A stretch of 64,000 nt of DNA, taken from positions 2,108,001 through 2,172,000 of the forward strand of contig CBDANJ010000008.1 in the NCBI GenBank assembly GCA_965197545.1. Reading direction: 5' to 3'. Positions 17,718-26,008 of the stretch are shown one piece after another. Origin of the DNA: CATOSP01 sp965197545. GTDB taxonomy: Bacteria > Chloroflexota > Dehalococcoidia > Lucifugimonadales > UBA3495. The position numbers were made by a program, and so were the translations under genes. The notes beneath the pieces are model-generated. The model searched no databases, had not been told where the DNA came from, and saw only the letters and a list, made by a program, of their open reading frames with translations. Every line of letters begins with the position of its first letter. The first letter of the stretch is position 1.

Positions 17718-17882
17718 CAGGGCCTTTTCATTCGCCCTCTCCCGTGGGGAGAGGGCTGAGGTGAGGGACAACTCTCCCTGCAATGGTAGTAGCTGCGGCA
17801 AGTCAGTTTGCGTGGAAACTCCCTCACCCTGACCCTCTCCCAGAGGGAGAGGGGACACCTTTCTGAAAATGAAAAGGCCCTG
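17718..17882. mobile_element. MITE family 1, copy 1 (165 bp)
   Basis: 165-base element with perfect 15-base terminal inverted repeats (CAGGGCCTTTTCATT at the left). It is flanked by a perfect 10-base direct duplication, CCAATTGATT, at 17708-17717 and 17883-17892. The interior contains two imperfect CCCTCTCCC/GGGAGAGGG hairpins. It differs from copy 2 (19087-19251) at a single base. It lies between the LicD-like gene and the PLP enzyme; nothing else is seen in 17397-17997. Short frames read through it are not genes. Confidence 0.9.
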
Positions 17883-17997
17883 CCAATTGATTCCCGGTAG
17901 CTGATTGCTGCCTAAATCGAGCGTTAACCCAACTCTCCGATTGACCGGGCAAGGAACATGTCCCTGGAGCAGAGAAAAGCCCACCTCTCTTGCGAGT

Positions 17998-18897
17998 TCA
18001 CTCCGGCGACAAAACGCAGAGCCGTCCTGAAGCGGTTGAGGGGTCTGGGTGATAGACGTAGATTTCCCCTTGAGCCAGCTTCTCCTGGTAGAGCACTTCC
18101 TCGTGATCGCCATATTTGATGATCAACGCGTACCAGTCACCACCAGGCAATGCAATAGTCGCGTAACCCTGTTCGTTGGTTTGGTAACTACCTAGTCCAG
18201 CGACCATGACCTCTGCACCGGAGACCGGCTGGCTGGCTTGGTCGAGAATCCGGACCCGGCTGTCGCCCGATTGGAGGATCGGTCTCGACTGACTGAGCCG
18301 GCTGGGTACTGGGACCGGACTTCCCGGGACCAATTCCAGGATATCCTTCTCATACCCTGTCCTTTTGGGAGTCATCCAATCGGCGCCATACTTGCACCTC
18401 AGGTACTCTTCCGGTGGATTGGGCACAAGGAATTTCTCCCCGATGAAGTCAATCTCTTTCAGTTGAGTGACAAGTGTGACGGGAATTCGTACTCCGGGGT
18501 ACTGAATTATGTAGTCGTCAACGATCCGGTGGCAAATCCAGTCGGTCCTAATGTAAGACTTCATCATTGCCACACTTATGTAGTGGTCGTTGGGTTCCAC
18601 CTTGGCGAAATATCCGTTGTCCCTGAAGGCAGCCACAACCCGGTCTATTGAATTCTCGGTTAGCCCATGAAGTCCGATGACCGAGCTCAAATCCAAATCA
18701 TCATCCCAAGGAATGAATCCGTTGTCCCTGATCACGCCGAGACATGTGCCCTGCCGAAGAAAAAAAACCACTCCCAGGTGATCCAGTATCTGCTTGGCTT
18801 CCTTCAGTATCCCTGCGGCGGTGGCTAGGTTCATCGGCTGCAAAACCGAATACGACCTCTCCAAGGCCCCCTCATCGGCTCCATTGCTTGGCGTCAT
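17998..18897 (-). CDS. LicD-family phosphotransferase with C-terminal carboxypeptidase-regulatory-like domain
   Basis: 299 residues. Residues 30-200 match LicD: FLRQGTCLGVIRDNGFIPWD followed by DDLDLS, which carries the conserved acidic cluster of this nucleotidyltransferase-fold family. The C-terminal 80 residues (SRVRILDQASQPVSGAEVMV, then TNEQGYATIALPGGDWY) read as a beta-sandwich of the carboxypeptidase-regulatory type, unusual for a LicD protein. Known LicD proteins attach phosphocholine or related groups to glycans. ATG at 18897 has GGGGAG just upstream. The gene heads a minus-strand cassette now interrupted by MITE copy 1. Confidence 0.78.
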   Translation of the reverse strand: MTPSNGADEGALERSYSVLQPMNLATAAGILKEAKQILDHLGVVFFLRQGTCLGVIRDNGFIPWDDDLDLSSVIGLHGLTENSIDRVVAAFRDNGYFAKVEPNDHYISVAMMKSYIRTDWICHRIVDDYIIQYPGVRIPVTLVTQLKEIDFIGEKFLVPNPPEEYLRCKYGADWMTPKRTGYEKDILELVPGSPVPVPSRLSQSRPILQSGDSRVRILDQASQPVSGAEVMVAGLGSYQTNEQGYATIALPGGDWYALIIKYGDHEEVLYQEKLAQGEIYVYHPDPSTASGRLCVLSPE

Positions 18898-19086
18898 GTT
18901 CTCCCCTTACCCTGGCTCAAGTTTGGGACATCCTACTCGACCTTCGGTCAGGCTTGGCTTGTTTGCACCGGCGGTACTAGCCGCTGACAATGGCTACAAC
19001 CGGTCTATCGCAGCTCCCTGAGCATCGCCGCATAAGGTTTTGGCTTTAGTTTAACACTTGTTGAGAATAACTCATCATCAGCATTA

Positions 19087-19251
19087 CAGGGCCTTTTCAT
19101 TCTCCCTCTCCCGTGGGGAGAGGGCTGAGGTGAGGGACAACTCTCCCTGCAATGGTAGTAGCTGCGGCAAGTCAGTTTGCGTGGAAACTCCCTCACCCTG
19201 ACCCTCTCCCAGAGGGAGAGGGGACACCTTTCTGAAAATGAAAAGGCCCTG
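19087..19251. mobile_element. MITE family 1, copy 2 (165 bp)
   Basis: Same 165-base element in the same orientation as copy 1, with one mismatch (TTCTCCC here, TTCGCCC there). Flanked by a perfect 9-base direct repeat TCAGCATTA (19078-19086 and 19252-19260). The remaining gap 18898-19342 between LicD and the riboswitch shows no gene. No transposase is encoded, so the element would need one acting in trans. Confidence 0.9.
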
Positions 19252-19342
19252 TCAGCATTAGCGCAGCTATTGACAAGTCTGAAGTCTGCCATTAGATTAC
19301 GGGCTGTAGGCGCATGACGCGCAAGATTAACAACTTAAAAGG

Positions 19343-19475
19343 CCCACCCGGCGCGCCATTACCGGCACCATAGGGGAAGGCGGTGTAAGTCCGCCACGGT
19401 TGCGCCACTGTGAACGGGAGCAACAGGACCCATTTCAGACTATCTCCCGTAAGTCAGGAAACCTGCCCGGGTGGG
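19343..19475 (+). promoter_or_regulatory. Cobalamin riboswitch aptamer
   Basis: Contains the conserved core: GGGAAGGCGGTGTAAGTCCG, the B12 box as GCGCCACTGTG, and AAGTCAGGAAACCTGCC. The closing stem pairs CCCACCCGG (19343-19351) with CCGGGTGGG (19467-19475). It lies upstream of cbiE and cobN on the same strand, with an intrinsic terminator in between, so adenosylcobalamin (or another cobalamin) is expected to stop transcription. Confidence 0.94.
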
Positions 19476-19536
19476 GGTGCTCTACTCTGCGCCAACAGAA
19501 TGACCCCCCGGCGATGCCCGCCGTACCCGTTAAACT

Positions 19537-19566
19537 CCCTGGCAGCAGAAGAGCCAGGGTTTTTTT
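19537..19566 (+). terminator. Riboswitch-controlled intrinsic terminator
   Basis: Stem CCCTGGC (19537-19543) / GCCAGGG (19553-19559) followed directly by seven T residues. Placed 60 bases after the aptamer and about 85 bases before cbiE, it fits the expression platform of a transcription-off switch. Confidence 0.9.
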
Positions 19567-19652
19567 GTGCCCTTATTCCCGGGCTTCCAGCCCGGCCCGA
19601 GAGGACTCCTTAAATCACTACTCCAAGTAATGACAACCAGAACTCGATCACC

Positions 19653-20324
19653 GTGGTGGCCGTCGGCCCCGGCAGTTCAGACTTGCTCACGCTCCAAGGG
19701 CAACAGGCTCTGCAAAACGCCGACCTGGTAGCCGGCTTTACCACGGTCCTTAACGTGGTCCAACCCTGGCTGGGCAACTCGGAAGTTTGCCCCATGAGCT
19801 ACCGCGACCAGGAAGAGGTCTTCGAATACGTGGAAGGCCAGGTCAAACAGGGAAAACGCTGCGTCGTATGTTGTTGGGGAGACTTGAACGTCTCCGCCCG
19901 CGAGCTTCTCGCCAGGGTCCGCCGCCGCGCCGGCCGTGTGGACCTTGTGCCCGGCATCAGCTCGGTGCAGATAGCCATGGCCCGCACTGGTATTTTCCTG
20001 GAAGATTCCGTGTTCATTACCCTCCACAAGCGGGCGGACACGGAAAGCGAGTTGGCGGAGTTGGTCCACTATATTAATGAGCGACGCAGGCACGTCATTC
20101 TGTTGCCCCGGCCTTTCGACCTGATGCCCGCGCTCATCGCGGAGAACCTGATTGAGCAGGGAATCCGCACGGACCTCCCGGTGAACGTTTACCAGAGGCT
20201 CACCCTCGAGGGCGAGAAACGCTTCAGCGGTTCCCTACGGGAATGCAGCCAAATTTCCGAAGAATTCAGCGACCTTTCTATTATGGTGTTCCTGAGCGGA
20301 GAGACTCCACAGGAAGACGTGTAG
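19653..20324 (+). CDS. cbiE: Cobalt-precorrin C5-methyltransferase CbiE
   Basis: About 223 residues of the tetrapyrrole methylase family. VAVGPGSSDLLTLQGQQAL is the N-terminal SAM-site glycine motif; LVPGISSVQIAMARTGI matches the PGVSSVQ signature of CbiE, and FSDLSIMVFLSG is the typical end. CbiE methylates C5 of the corrin ring, usually with CbiT acting at C15; no CbiT follows here. The only canonical in-frame start is the GTG at 19653, yet the conserved first strand (ITVVAVG) appears to begin two codons earlier, at ATC ACC. An ATG at 19630 is out of frame. Confidence 0.85.
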   Translation: MVAVGPGSSDLLTLQGQQALQNADLVAGFTTVLNVVQPWLGNSEVCPMSYRDQEEVFEYVEGQVKQGKRCVVCCWGDLNVSARELLARVRRRAGRVDLVPGISSVQIAMARTGIFLEDSVFITLHKRADTESELAELVHYINERRRHVILLPRPFDLMPALIAENLIEQGIRTDLPVNVYQRLTLEGEKRFSGSLRECSQISEEFSDLSIMVFLSGETPQEDV

Positions 20325-20385
20325 ATGAAGGCGTCTATTCGCAGGCGTCTAAACGCCCCAAAACAGGCTAATTTCGGCTAAGAGA

Positions 20386-23300
20386 ATGCAGCAGAAGTCC
20401 ATCTTATTCGTCACTACCGCCGACACGGACATCCTGACGGCTGACCGGGCCTTAGCTGCCCTGCCCGAAGGATTTCCCAGGGTGATTGCGGTCAATCCCG
20501 CATCCCTGGAATCCGAAGAGGTAAGCGGCGAAATCATGGCCTCCGCGGCCCAATCTGGAGCTGTGGTGCTGCGCCTCCTTGGTGGGAAGCGGGCCATGCC
20601 GGAGACTTTCGACGCCCTCGTAAGGTTTTGCCGCAGCGAAGGGACTCCCCTCATCGCCTGCCCCGGCCACCAGGAATGGGACGAGGATCTGGTCACCGCC
20701 TGCACTGTACCTGCGGTCGAGGTTGAAACGGTCTTCTCCTACCTTATGCAGGGCGGGGTGCAAAATCTCCAGAACCTGTTCCTCTTCCTCAGCGACACCT
20801 ACTTCGGCACCTCCCACGGCCACGAAGCCCCGGCCCCGCTACCATGGGAGGGCATCTATCATCCCGACGTCGCGGATGGCGCGGACATTGACTCCTTTTT
20901 GGGGCAGCGGTTCCAACCTGGCAAGCCTTCCATTGGCCTCCTGTTCTACCGCGCTCACTGGATGAGCGGCAACTTGCAACCAATCGACAGCCTGGTCCGG
21001 TCACTAGAGCAGATGGGCGCAAACGTGCTTCCAGTGTTCGCCTTCAGCTTGAAACACAGCCCGGAAGGCGATGGACAGGCCAACCGGGCATTCACCGAGT
21101 ACCTGGTCGACCCGGACGGTGTGCCGAGGGTCCAATGCATAATAAATACCATGGGCATGTCCATGGGGGACCTCAGCGCCGAGGGTCCGGCCATCGCAAC
21201 CGGGTGGTCGGTGGACTACTTGGACAACCTCAATATTCCTATGATCCAAGCCATCATCAGCACCAGCACCCAGGAGGAATGGCTGGAAAATTCCCTGGGT
21301 CTCGGCCCCATCGACACCGCCATGAGCGTGGCGCTGCCCGAGTTTGATGGCCGCCTCATTTCCGTGCCCATTTCATTCAAGGAAGAATCGGCTGGCGGAG
21401 TCGCCACGAGTCTCGCGGGGCGGTTGCAGCGGTATGTGCCCAGGGATGACCGGGTGGAGTTGGTGGCCAGGCTTGCCATGAAGCAAGCCAACCTTGGCCT
21501 AAAGCCCAATTCGGAAAAGAAAATCGCAATAATCCTCAGTAACTACCCTACCAAGGATGCCCGCATCGGTAACGCGGTGGGTCTGGACACCCCCGCTTCC
21601 GTCATTGAAGTTCTGCACGCCCTCAAGGATGCCGGGTACCGCGTAACCGACATACCGGAAGACGGCGACGACCTGGTCCATAAGATCATCGAACGTTGCA
21701 GCAACGACCTGGATTCCCTGACCGAGGAGCAGCTAAGGCTGGCGGCGGGGCATGTCACGACCAGTCAATACGCGGACTGGTTTCAGAACTTCCCGCCCGA
21801 TGTAGCCGAGGAATTGACCCGCGACTGGGGCGAGCCGCCGGGGCAGGTCTACCGCACCAACGGCAGCCTGGCCATCGCGGGTATCGACCTCGGCAATATC
21901 TTCGTCGGATTGCAGCCGCCCCGTGGTTTCGGGGAGAACCCCATCGCCATCTACCACAGTCCCGAAATGGCGCCGACCCACCACTACATCGCCTACTACC
22001 GCTGGATACGCGACGTCTTCGGAGCCGACGCGATCTTACACCTGGGCAAGCACGGCACCCTTGAATGGCTGCCCGGCAAGGGCATTGGGCTCTCGTCCTC
22101 CTGTTACCCGGAAGTGGCTCTGGACGATGTACCGCTGTTCTACCCGTTCATCATCAACGACCCTGGAGAAGGCGCGCAGGCCAAACGCCGCGCCCACGCG
22201 ACCATCGTGGACCACTTGATCCCGTCAATGACCACCGCCGACAGCTACGGCGACATTGCCCGGATCGAACAATTGATGGACGAGCATTACCAATGCCAAA
22301 CCCTGGACCCAGGCAAATTGCCCCTGTTGGAGACCCAGATATGGGAGATGGTCCAGCAGGCCGAGTTGCACCGGGACTTGGGAATCGAGTCCCAGCCAGA
22401 CGATTTCGGCGGATTTATCCTGGAAATCGATGGCTATCTCTGTGAGCTTAAAGACGCCCAGATCAAAGACGGCCTCCACATCCTTGGAGATACACCCCAA
22501 GACGAACAATTGGTGGGACTGCTATGCGCCCTCACCCGGCTCGACATCAGTGGCGTTCCCAGTTTGCGCCGTGCAGTATCAGAGGCCCTGGGGATGGACT
22601 ATTCAAGGGTGATGGATGAACTGGGGGAGGCGCCTTCAAGCCCGGTTTCGAATGTTCTGGAACGGCTCGACGCAGAAACACCGGTCCGCACCAACGGCGA
22701 TCTGCTGGAGCGGGTGGAACTCCTGTGCCGTCAGGCTTATCGGGAGCTTCTGGACAGCGGCTTCCATAGAGCTGATGTTGCGCCCGTAGTCGCCAACGTG
22801 CTCGGGACCCCAGACTCTCAGACCCAATACGTCCTGGAGTACGTCGCGGATACCATCTACCCGGCCTTGATGCGTACCCCTGATGAGATCAGCAATCTGC
22901 TCCGGGGGCTGGAGGGCAAGTTTGTGCCCCCGGGTCCCAGCGGCGCGCCGACCAGGGGAATGGCCAACATTCTCCCCACGGGTCGCAACTTCTACTCCGT
23001 CGACCCCAAGTCGATTCCTTCCCCCAGCGCTTGGGAAACCGGCAAGCAACTGGCCCAGTCCCTCTTGGAGAAGTACCTGGAGGAAGAGGGCAGCTATCCC
23101 GAGATGGTGGGTATGGTCGTTTGGGGGACTTCGGCCATGCGCACCCACGGCGACGACGTAGCTCAGATCCTGCAACTACTGGGCATCCGGCCCGTCTGGC
23201 AACCCGAGAGCCGCCGAGTTCTGGGTATTGACGTGATCCCGTTGGAGGAATTGGGCCACCCGCGTATTGACGTTACCGTGCGCATAAGCGGTTTCTTCCG

Positions 23301-24228
23301 CGACGCATTCCCCAACCTGATCAACCTGCTCGATCAGGCTGTCGAGTTGGCTGCGTCCCTGGACGAGTCCCCAGAGGACAACTACGTCGTCAAGCACTTG
23401 CAAGAAGACCTGGCCCACAGTAAAGCCGAAGCCGAGGCCGCGTCGGAAGTCGCCGGCGAGACTGTTCCCGGCGACCGTGCGGCTTCGCTGTACCGGATAT
23501 TCGGCAGCAAGCCCGGTACCTACGGCGCGGGAATCTTGACGGTGCTGGACGAGCGCAATTGGGAGACCGTCCAGGACCTCGCCGAGGTATACACCGCCTG
23601 GGGCGGCTATGCCTATACCCAGCAAGACCACGGCGTCAACGCCCGCTCCCAGTTTCGGTTGCGGTTCAGTCAGATCGTCGTAGCGGCCAAGAACCAGGAC
23701 ACCCGCGAACACGACATCTTCGACAGCGACGACTACATGCAGTACCACGGCGGTATGATCGCCACAGTCCGCGCCCTGAGCGGCCGCAACCCCCGCCAGT
23801 TCTTCGGCGACAGCGCGGACCCCTCACGGGCGAGGAACCGCGACCTCCAGGACGAGGCCCGCCGGGTATTCCGCAGCCGGGTGGTCAATCCCAAGTGGAT
23901 CGAGTCCATGAAGCGCCACGGTTACAAGGGGGCCTTCGAATTGGCCGCCACGGTGGACTACATGTTCGGCTACGACGCCACCGCCCAGGTGATCGAAGAC
24001 TGGATGTACGAGGACGTGACCGAAAGCTACGTCCTGGACCCCGAAACTCAGCGGTTCTTCCAGGAGAGCAACCCTTGGGCCCTGAAGGGGATCGTTGAGA
24101 GACTGTTGGAAGCCATAGAACGGGGACTATGGGAGGAACCCCCTCCGGAAATGCGGGAGAAGCTGCAACAACTCTACCTGGAGTTGGAGGCTGACCTGGA
24201 AGCGCGGCAGGAAGGACGCCAGCAATGA
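20386..24228 (+). CDS. cobN: Cobaltochelatase large subunit CobN
   Basis: 1280 residues, the usual size of CobN/BchH large chelatase subunits. It inserts cobalt into the corrin ring using an AAA partner. Recognisable blocks include GLLFYRAHWMSGNLQPID (N-terminal third), LHLGKHGTLEWLPGKGIGLS (the His-rich signature around residue 550), and the C-terminal YMFGYDATAQVIEDWMYEDV. It lies in the riboswitch-controlled run. The partner is probably the ChlI/ChlD fusion at 26009, as no CobS/CobT is present. The 24229-24367 gap holds only a short hairpin (near 24270-24286). Confidence 0.95.
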   Translation: MQQKSILFVTTADTDILTADRALAALPEGFPRVIAVNPASLESEEVSGEIMASAAQSGAVVLRLLGGKRAMPETFDALVRFCRSEGTPLIACPGHQEWDEDLVTACTVPAVEVETVFSYLMQGGVQNLQNLFLFLSDTYFGTSHGHEAPAPLPWEGIYHPDVADGADIDSFLGQRFQPGKPSIGLLFYRAHWMSGNLQPIDSLVRSLEQMGANVLPVFAFSLKHSPEGDGQANRAFTEYLVDPDGVPRVQCIINTMGMSMGDLSAEGPAIATGWSVDYLDNLNIPMIQAIISTSTQEEWLENSLGLGPIDTAMSVALPEFDGRLISVPISFKEESAGGVATSLAGRLQRYVPRDDRVELVARLAMKQANLGLKPNSEKKIAIILSNYPTKDARIGNAVGLDTPASVIEVLHALKDAGYRVTDIPEDGDDLVHKIIERCSNDLDSLTEEQLRLAAGHVTTSQYADWFQNFPPDVAEELTRDWGEPPGQVYRTNGSLAIAGIDLGNIFVGLQPPRGFGENPIAIYHSPEMAPTHHYIAYYRWIRDVFGADAILHLGKHGTLEWLPGKGIGLSSSCYPEVALDDVPLFYPFIINDPGEGAQAKRRAHATIVDHLIPSMTTADSYGDIARIEQLMDEHYQCQTLDPGKLPLLETQIWEMVQQAELHRDLGIESQPDDFGGFILEIDGYLCELKDAQIKDGLHILGDTPQDEQLVGLLCALTRLDISGVPSLRRAVSEALGMDYSRVMDELGEAPSSPVSNVLERLDAETPVRTNGDLLERVELLCRQAYRELLDSGFHRADVAPVVANVLGTPDSQTQYVLEYVADTIYPALMRTPDEISNLLRGLEGKFVPPGPSGAPTRGMANILPTGRNFYSVDPKSIPSPSAWETGKQLAQSLLEKYLEEEGSYPEMVGMVVWGTSAMRTHGDDVAQILQLLGIRPVWQPESRRVLGIDVIPLEELGHPRIDVTVRISGFFRDAFPNLINLLDQAVELAASLDESPEDNYVVKHLQEDLAHSKAEAEAASEVAGETVPGDRAASLYRIFGSKPGTYGAGILTVLDERNWETVQDLAEVYTAWGGYAYTQQDHGVNARSQFRLRFSQIVVAAKNQDTREHDIFDSDDYMQYHGGMIATVRALSGRNPRQFFGDSADPSRARNRDLQDEARRVFRSRVVNPKWIESMKRHGYKGAFELAATVDYMFGYDATAQVIEDWMYEDVTESYVLDPETQRFFQESNPWALKGIVERLLEAIERGLWEEPPPEMREKLQQLYLELEADLEARQEGRQQ

Positions 24229-24367
24229 CGTCCGAATCTTATCTCGTCTTGAACTTAGTAGGGAACTTAGGGGCGCTGATGGAGCGCCATGTCTCCACAA
24301 CCCCGCCATGTCTGGTACAATTCCACCGGACATATCAGAGTTCGCAACAACTCCGAGGAGGCGGACA

Positions 24368-24793
24368 GTGGAAATAGCGCTGGATCTCATCAAAGAATTG
24401 GCCACAGACGACACCATGATGTGGGTCGTGGGCGGCGGTCCCGTGGTCAGCGAGAATGACTCAAAGGGGATCAAGGAGCCCGAGTATCACAATGGGTCCC
24501 TTACCGTCGAGGCCGACAACTGGCATTTCCACGTCATGATCGACGACGTAACCGGAATCCAGTTTGTCGAGTCCGAGAGCCACGGAGACCTGCTCACCTA
24601 CTACGTGCGTTTTTCAGGGGACAACGAGGCGACCCTGCTGCGGGGGTACTTCCCGAACCCATATCTCGACGACGAGTTCAACAAGACCGAGCTTCAGCCG
24701 GAGCGGTTGAAGGCTTTCACCGTCATGCGAGAGAAATACGTAGGCAGAGACGGCGTCATCTTTGTACGCCGCACGCCGCCAACCCACGGCTAA
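24368..24793 (+). CDS. HutX/ChuX-like heme-utilisation-fold protein
   Basis: 141 residues from GTG at 24368, chosen because GAGGAGG ends 7 bases upstream; a longer frame starts at 24308 without such a site. The middle and end (GSLTVEADNWHFHVMIDD, then RFSGDNEATLLRGYFPNPYL, then PERLKAFTVMREKYVG) follow the pattern of the HutX/ChuX heme-carrier fold: a His-containing strand pair followed by a PERL/FxxLRxxY helix. I infer a tetrapyrrole-binding role from this resemblance and from the position between cobN and cbtB. Function is not established and the homology call needs a profile search. Confidence 0.5.
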   Translation: MEIALDLIKELATDDTMMWVVGGGPVVSENDSKGIKEPEYHNGSLTVEADNWHFHVMIDDVTGIQFVESESHGDLLTYYVRFSGDNEATLLRGYFPNPYLDDEFNKTELQPERLKAFTVMREKYVGRDGVIFVRRTPPTHG

Positions 24794-24828
24794 ATCCGGC
24801 AACCCAAATCTGGGACCAGGAGGATTTC

Positions 24829-25035
24829 ATGACAGGCATATTCGCGGGGAACATCGGTCAACAGAGTCTATCAAGGTGGGTGCCCTGGTTCTTGCTGGCC
24901 ACGGTAGCCCTGTATTTCGTGGGTTACGTTGACGGCAGCGTCCACGGTGCAGCGATCGGCGCCGCCGGGGCCAAGCTGGGCTTCGTCCACGAGTTCTTCC
25001 ACCACGCTCGCCACATCGCCTTGATGTGCCACTAG
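24829..25035 (+). CDS. cbtB: Cobalt transporter subunit CbtB
   Basis: 68-residue membrane protein: one hydrophobic segment (WVPWFLLATVALYFVGYVDG) and the characteristic C-terminal histidine motif HEFFHHARHIALMCH, a presumed cobalt site. CbtB normally pairs with CbtA and is commonly B12-riboswitch controlled. ATG at 24829 has AGGAGG 8 bases upstream. Confidence 0.9.
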   Translation: MTGIFAGNIGQQSLSRWVPWFLLATVALYFVGYVDGSVHGAAIGAAGAKLGFVHEFFHHARHIALMCH

Positions 25036-25068
25036 GCCATATCAAAGGCCAGCTAGCTTAACTAGCGT

Positions 25069-25094
25069 CCGGGAGGGGCTGATACTCCTCCCGG
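25069..25094 (+). other. Strong hairpin between cbtB and cbtA
   Basis: CCGGGAGG (25069-25076) pairs with CCTCCCGG (25087-25094). There is no T-run after it, so it is more likely an mRNA-processing or attenuating hairpin than a full terminator. The palindrome GCTAGCTTAACTAGC lies just upstream. Confidence 0.4.
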
Positions 25095-25198
25095 AAATCA
25101 CCTCTAACGCAAATCCCAACCGTGAATCGGCCCGTAGGTTTCCTTTGCCCTGGGTTTTGGGACAAGCGCCACTGTATTCACGTGTGGAGATGTATTCC

Positions 25199-25978
25199 AT
25201 GAAACGACTTTTGGTCACCTCGGTTATAGTCGGCGCGATAGCCGGCCTGTTGGTAGGCGGGTTCCATAACCTCTTCACCGTTCCGGTCATGGAAAGAGCG
25301 ATCGTCCTGGAAGAAGAGCGAGCCGGGGCGGAAACCCTGCCAACCCCGGCGGCCGCGGTGGAGGCTAGCACCGACGTTCCCCTGGGCGTACAACGGTTCG
25401 GGATGGCGGCAGGAACCGGGATCTACGGCGCGATTATCGGTCTGCTATTCGCGGCGGGATTCGTGTTACTCCACAGGACTGTCCCGAACTGGCCCATCAT
25501 CTGGGTGGCGCTCACAGTCGGAGCGTTGGGATTTTGGAGCATCTCCCTCTTTCCTTTCATTAAGTACCCGCTAAATCCTCCGGGCGTGGGAGATGAAGGG
25601 ACACTGCTGGCCCGTCAACTCGGGCAGACCCTCTTCATGCTCATATCCGGCGCCGCGGTAGCGGTGGCAATTGACCTCTTCCGGCGGGTGAACGAGAACA
25701 TCGCCGAGTTCTCCTCGCGCCGGACCTGGTACGGTTTGACCCTGGTCATCTATGTCGTGCTGGCGGTGGTGATGGTCTTGGTTTTCCCCGGAAATCCTGA
25801 CCCAGTACCGGTCCCCATAGACTTGCTGGAACTCTTCCGGACTCTCACGATGATCGGGCACTTCATCACCTGGGCCTTATTGGCAGTCGGCGTGGCCCTG
25901 GCGCTGATGTGGCATCAGCGGACCGAGGAGGACCGGTCAAGGGAAACCTCACCAGCCGCCAGCGGCGTGGCCCGATGA
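25199..25978 (+). CDS. cbtA: Cobalt transporter subunit CbtA
   Basis: 259-residue integral membrane protein with about five hydrophobic segments. The N-terminal MKRLLVTSVIVGAIAGLLVG and early VPVMERAI follow the CbtA family, as do the loop prolines FIKYPLNPPGVGDE. I chose the ATG at 25199 (GGAG 9 bases upstream) over the upstream in-frame codon. It forms the predicted cobalt channel with CbtB, supplying metal for CobN. Confidence 0.88.
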   Translation: MKRLLVTSVIVGAIAGLLVGGFHNLFTVPVMERAIVLEEERAGAETLPTPAAAVEASTDVPLGVQRFGMAAGTGIYGAIIGLLFAAGFVLLHRTVPNWPIIWVALTVGALGFWSISLFPFIKYPLNPPGVGDEGTLLARQLGQTLFMLISGAAVAVAIDLFRRVNENIAEFSSRRTWYGLTLVIYVVLAVVMVLVFPGNPDPVPVPIDLLELFRTLTMIGHFITWALLAVGVALALMWHQRTEEDRSRETSPAASGVAR

Positions 25979-26008
25979 TTCTGCCCATTGGAGTCAGCGA
26001 AGAGGCCC

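Noticed and set aside
17670..18113. Minus-strand open frame of 147 codons downstream of the LicD gene.
   Set aside because: It is largely the MITE copy 1 sequence read as protein and has no recognisable domain or ribosome-binding site.
19005..19292. Minus-strand open frame of 95 codons.
   Set aside because: Produced by MITE copy 2 and its flanks.
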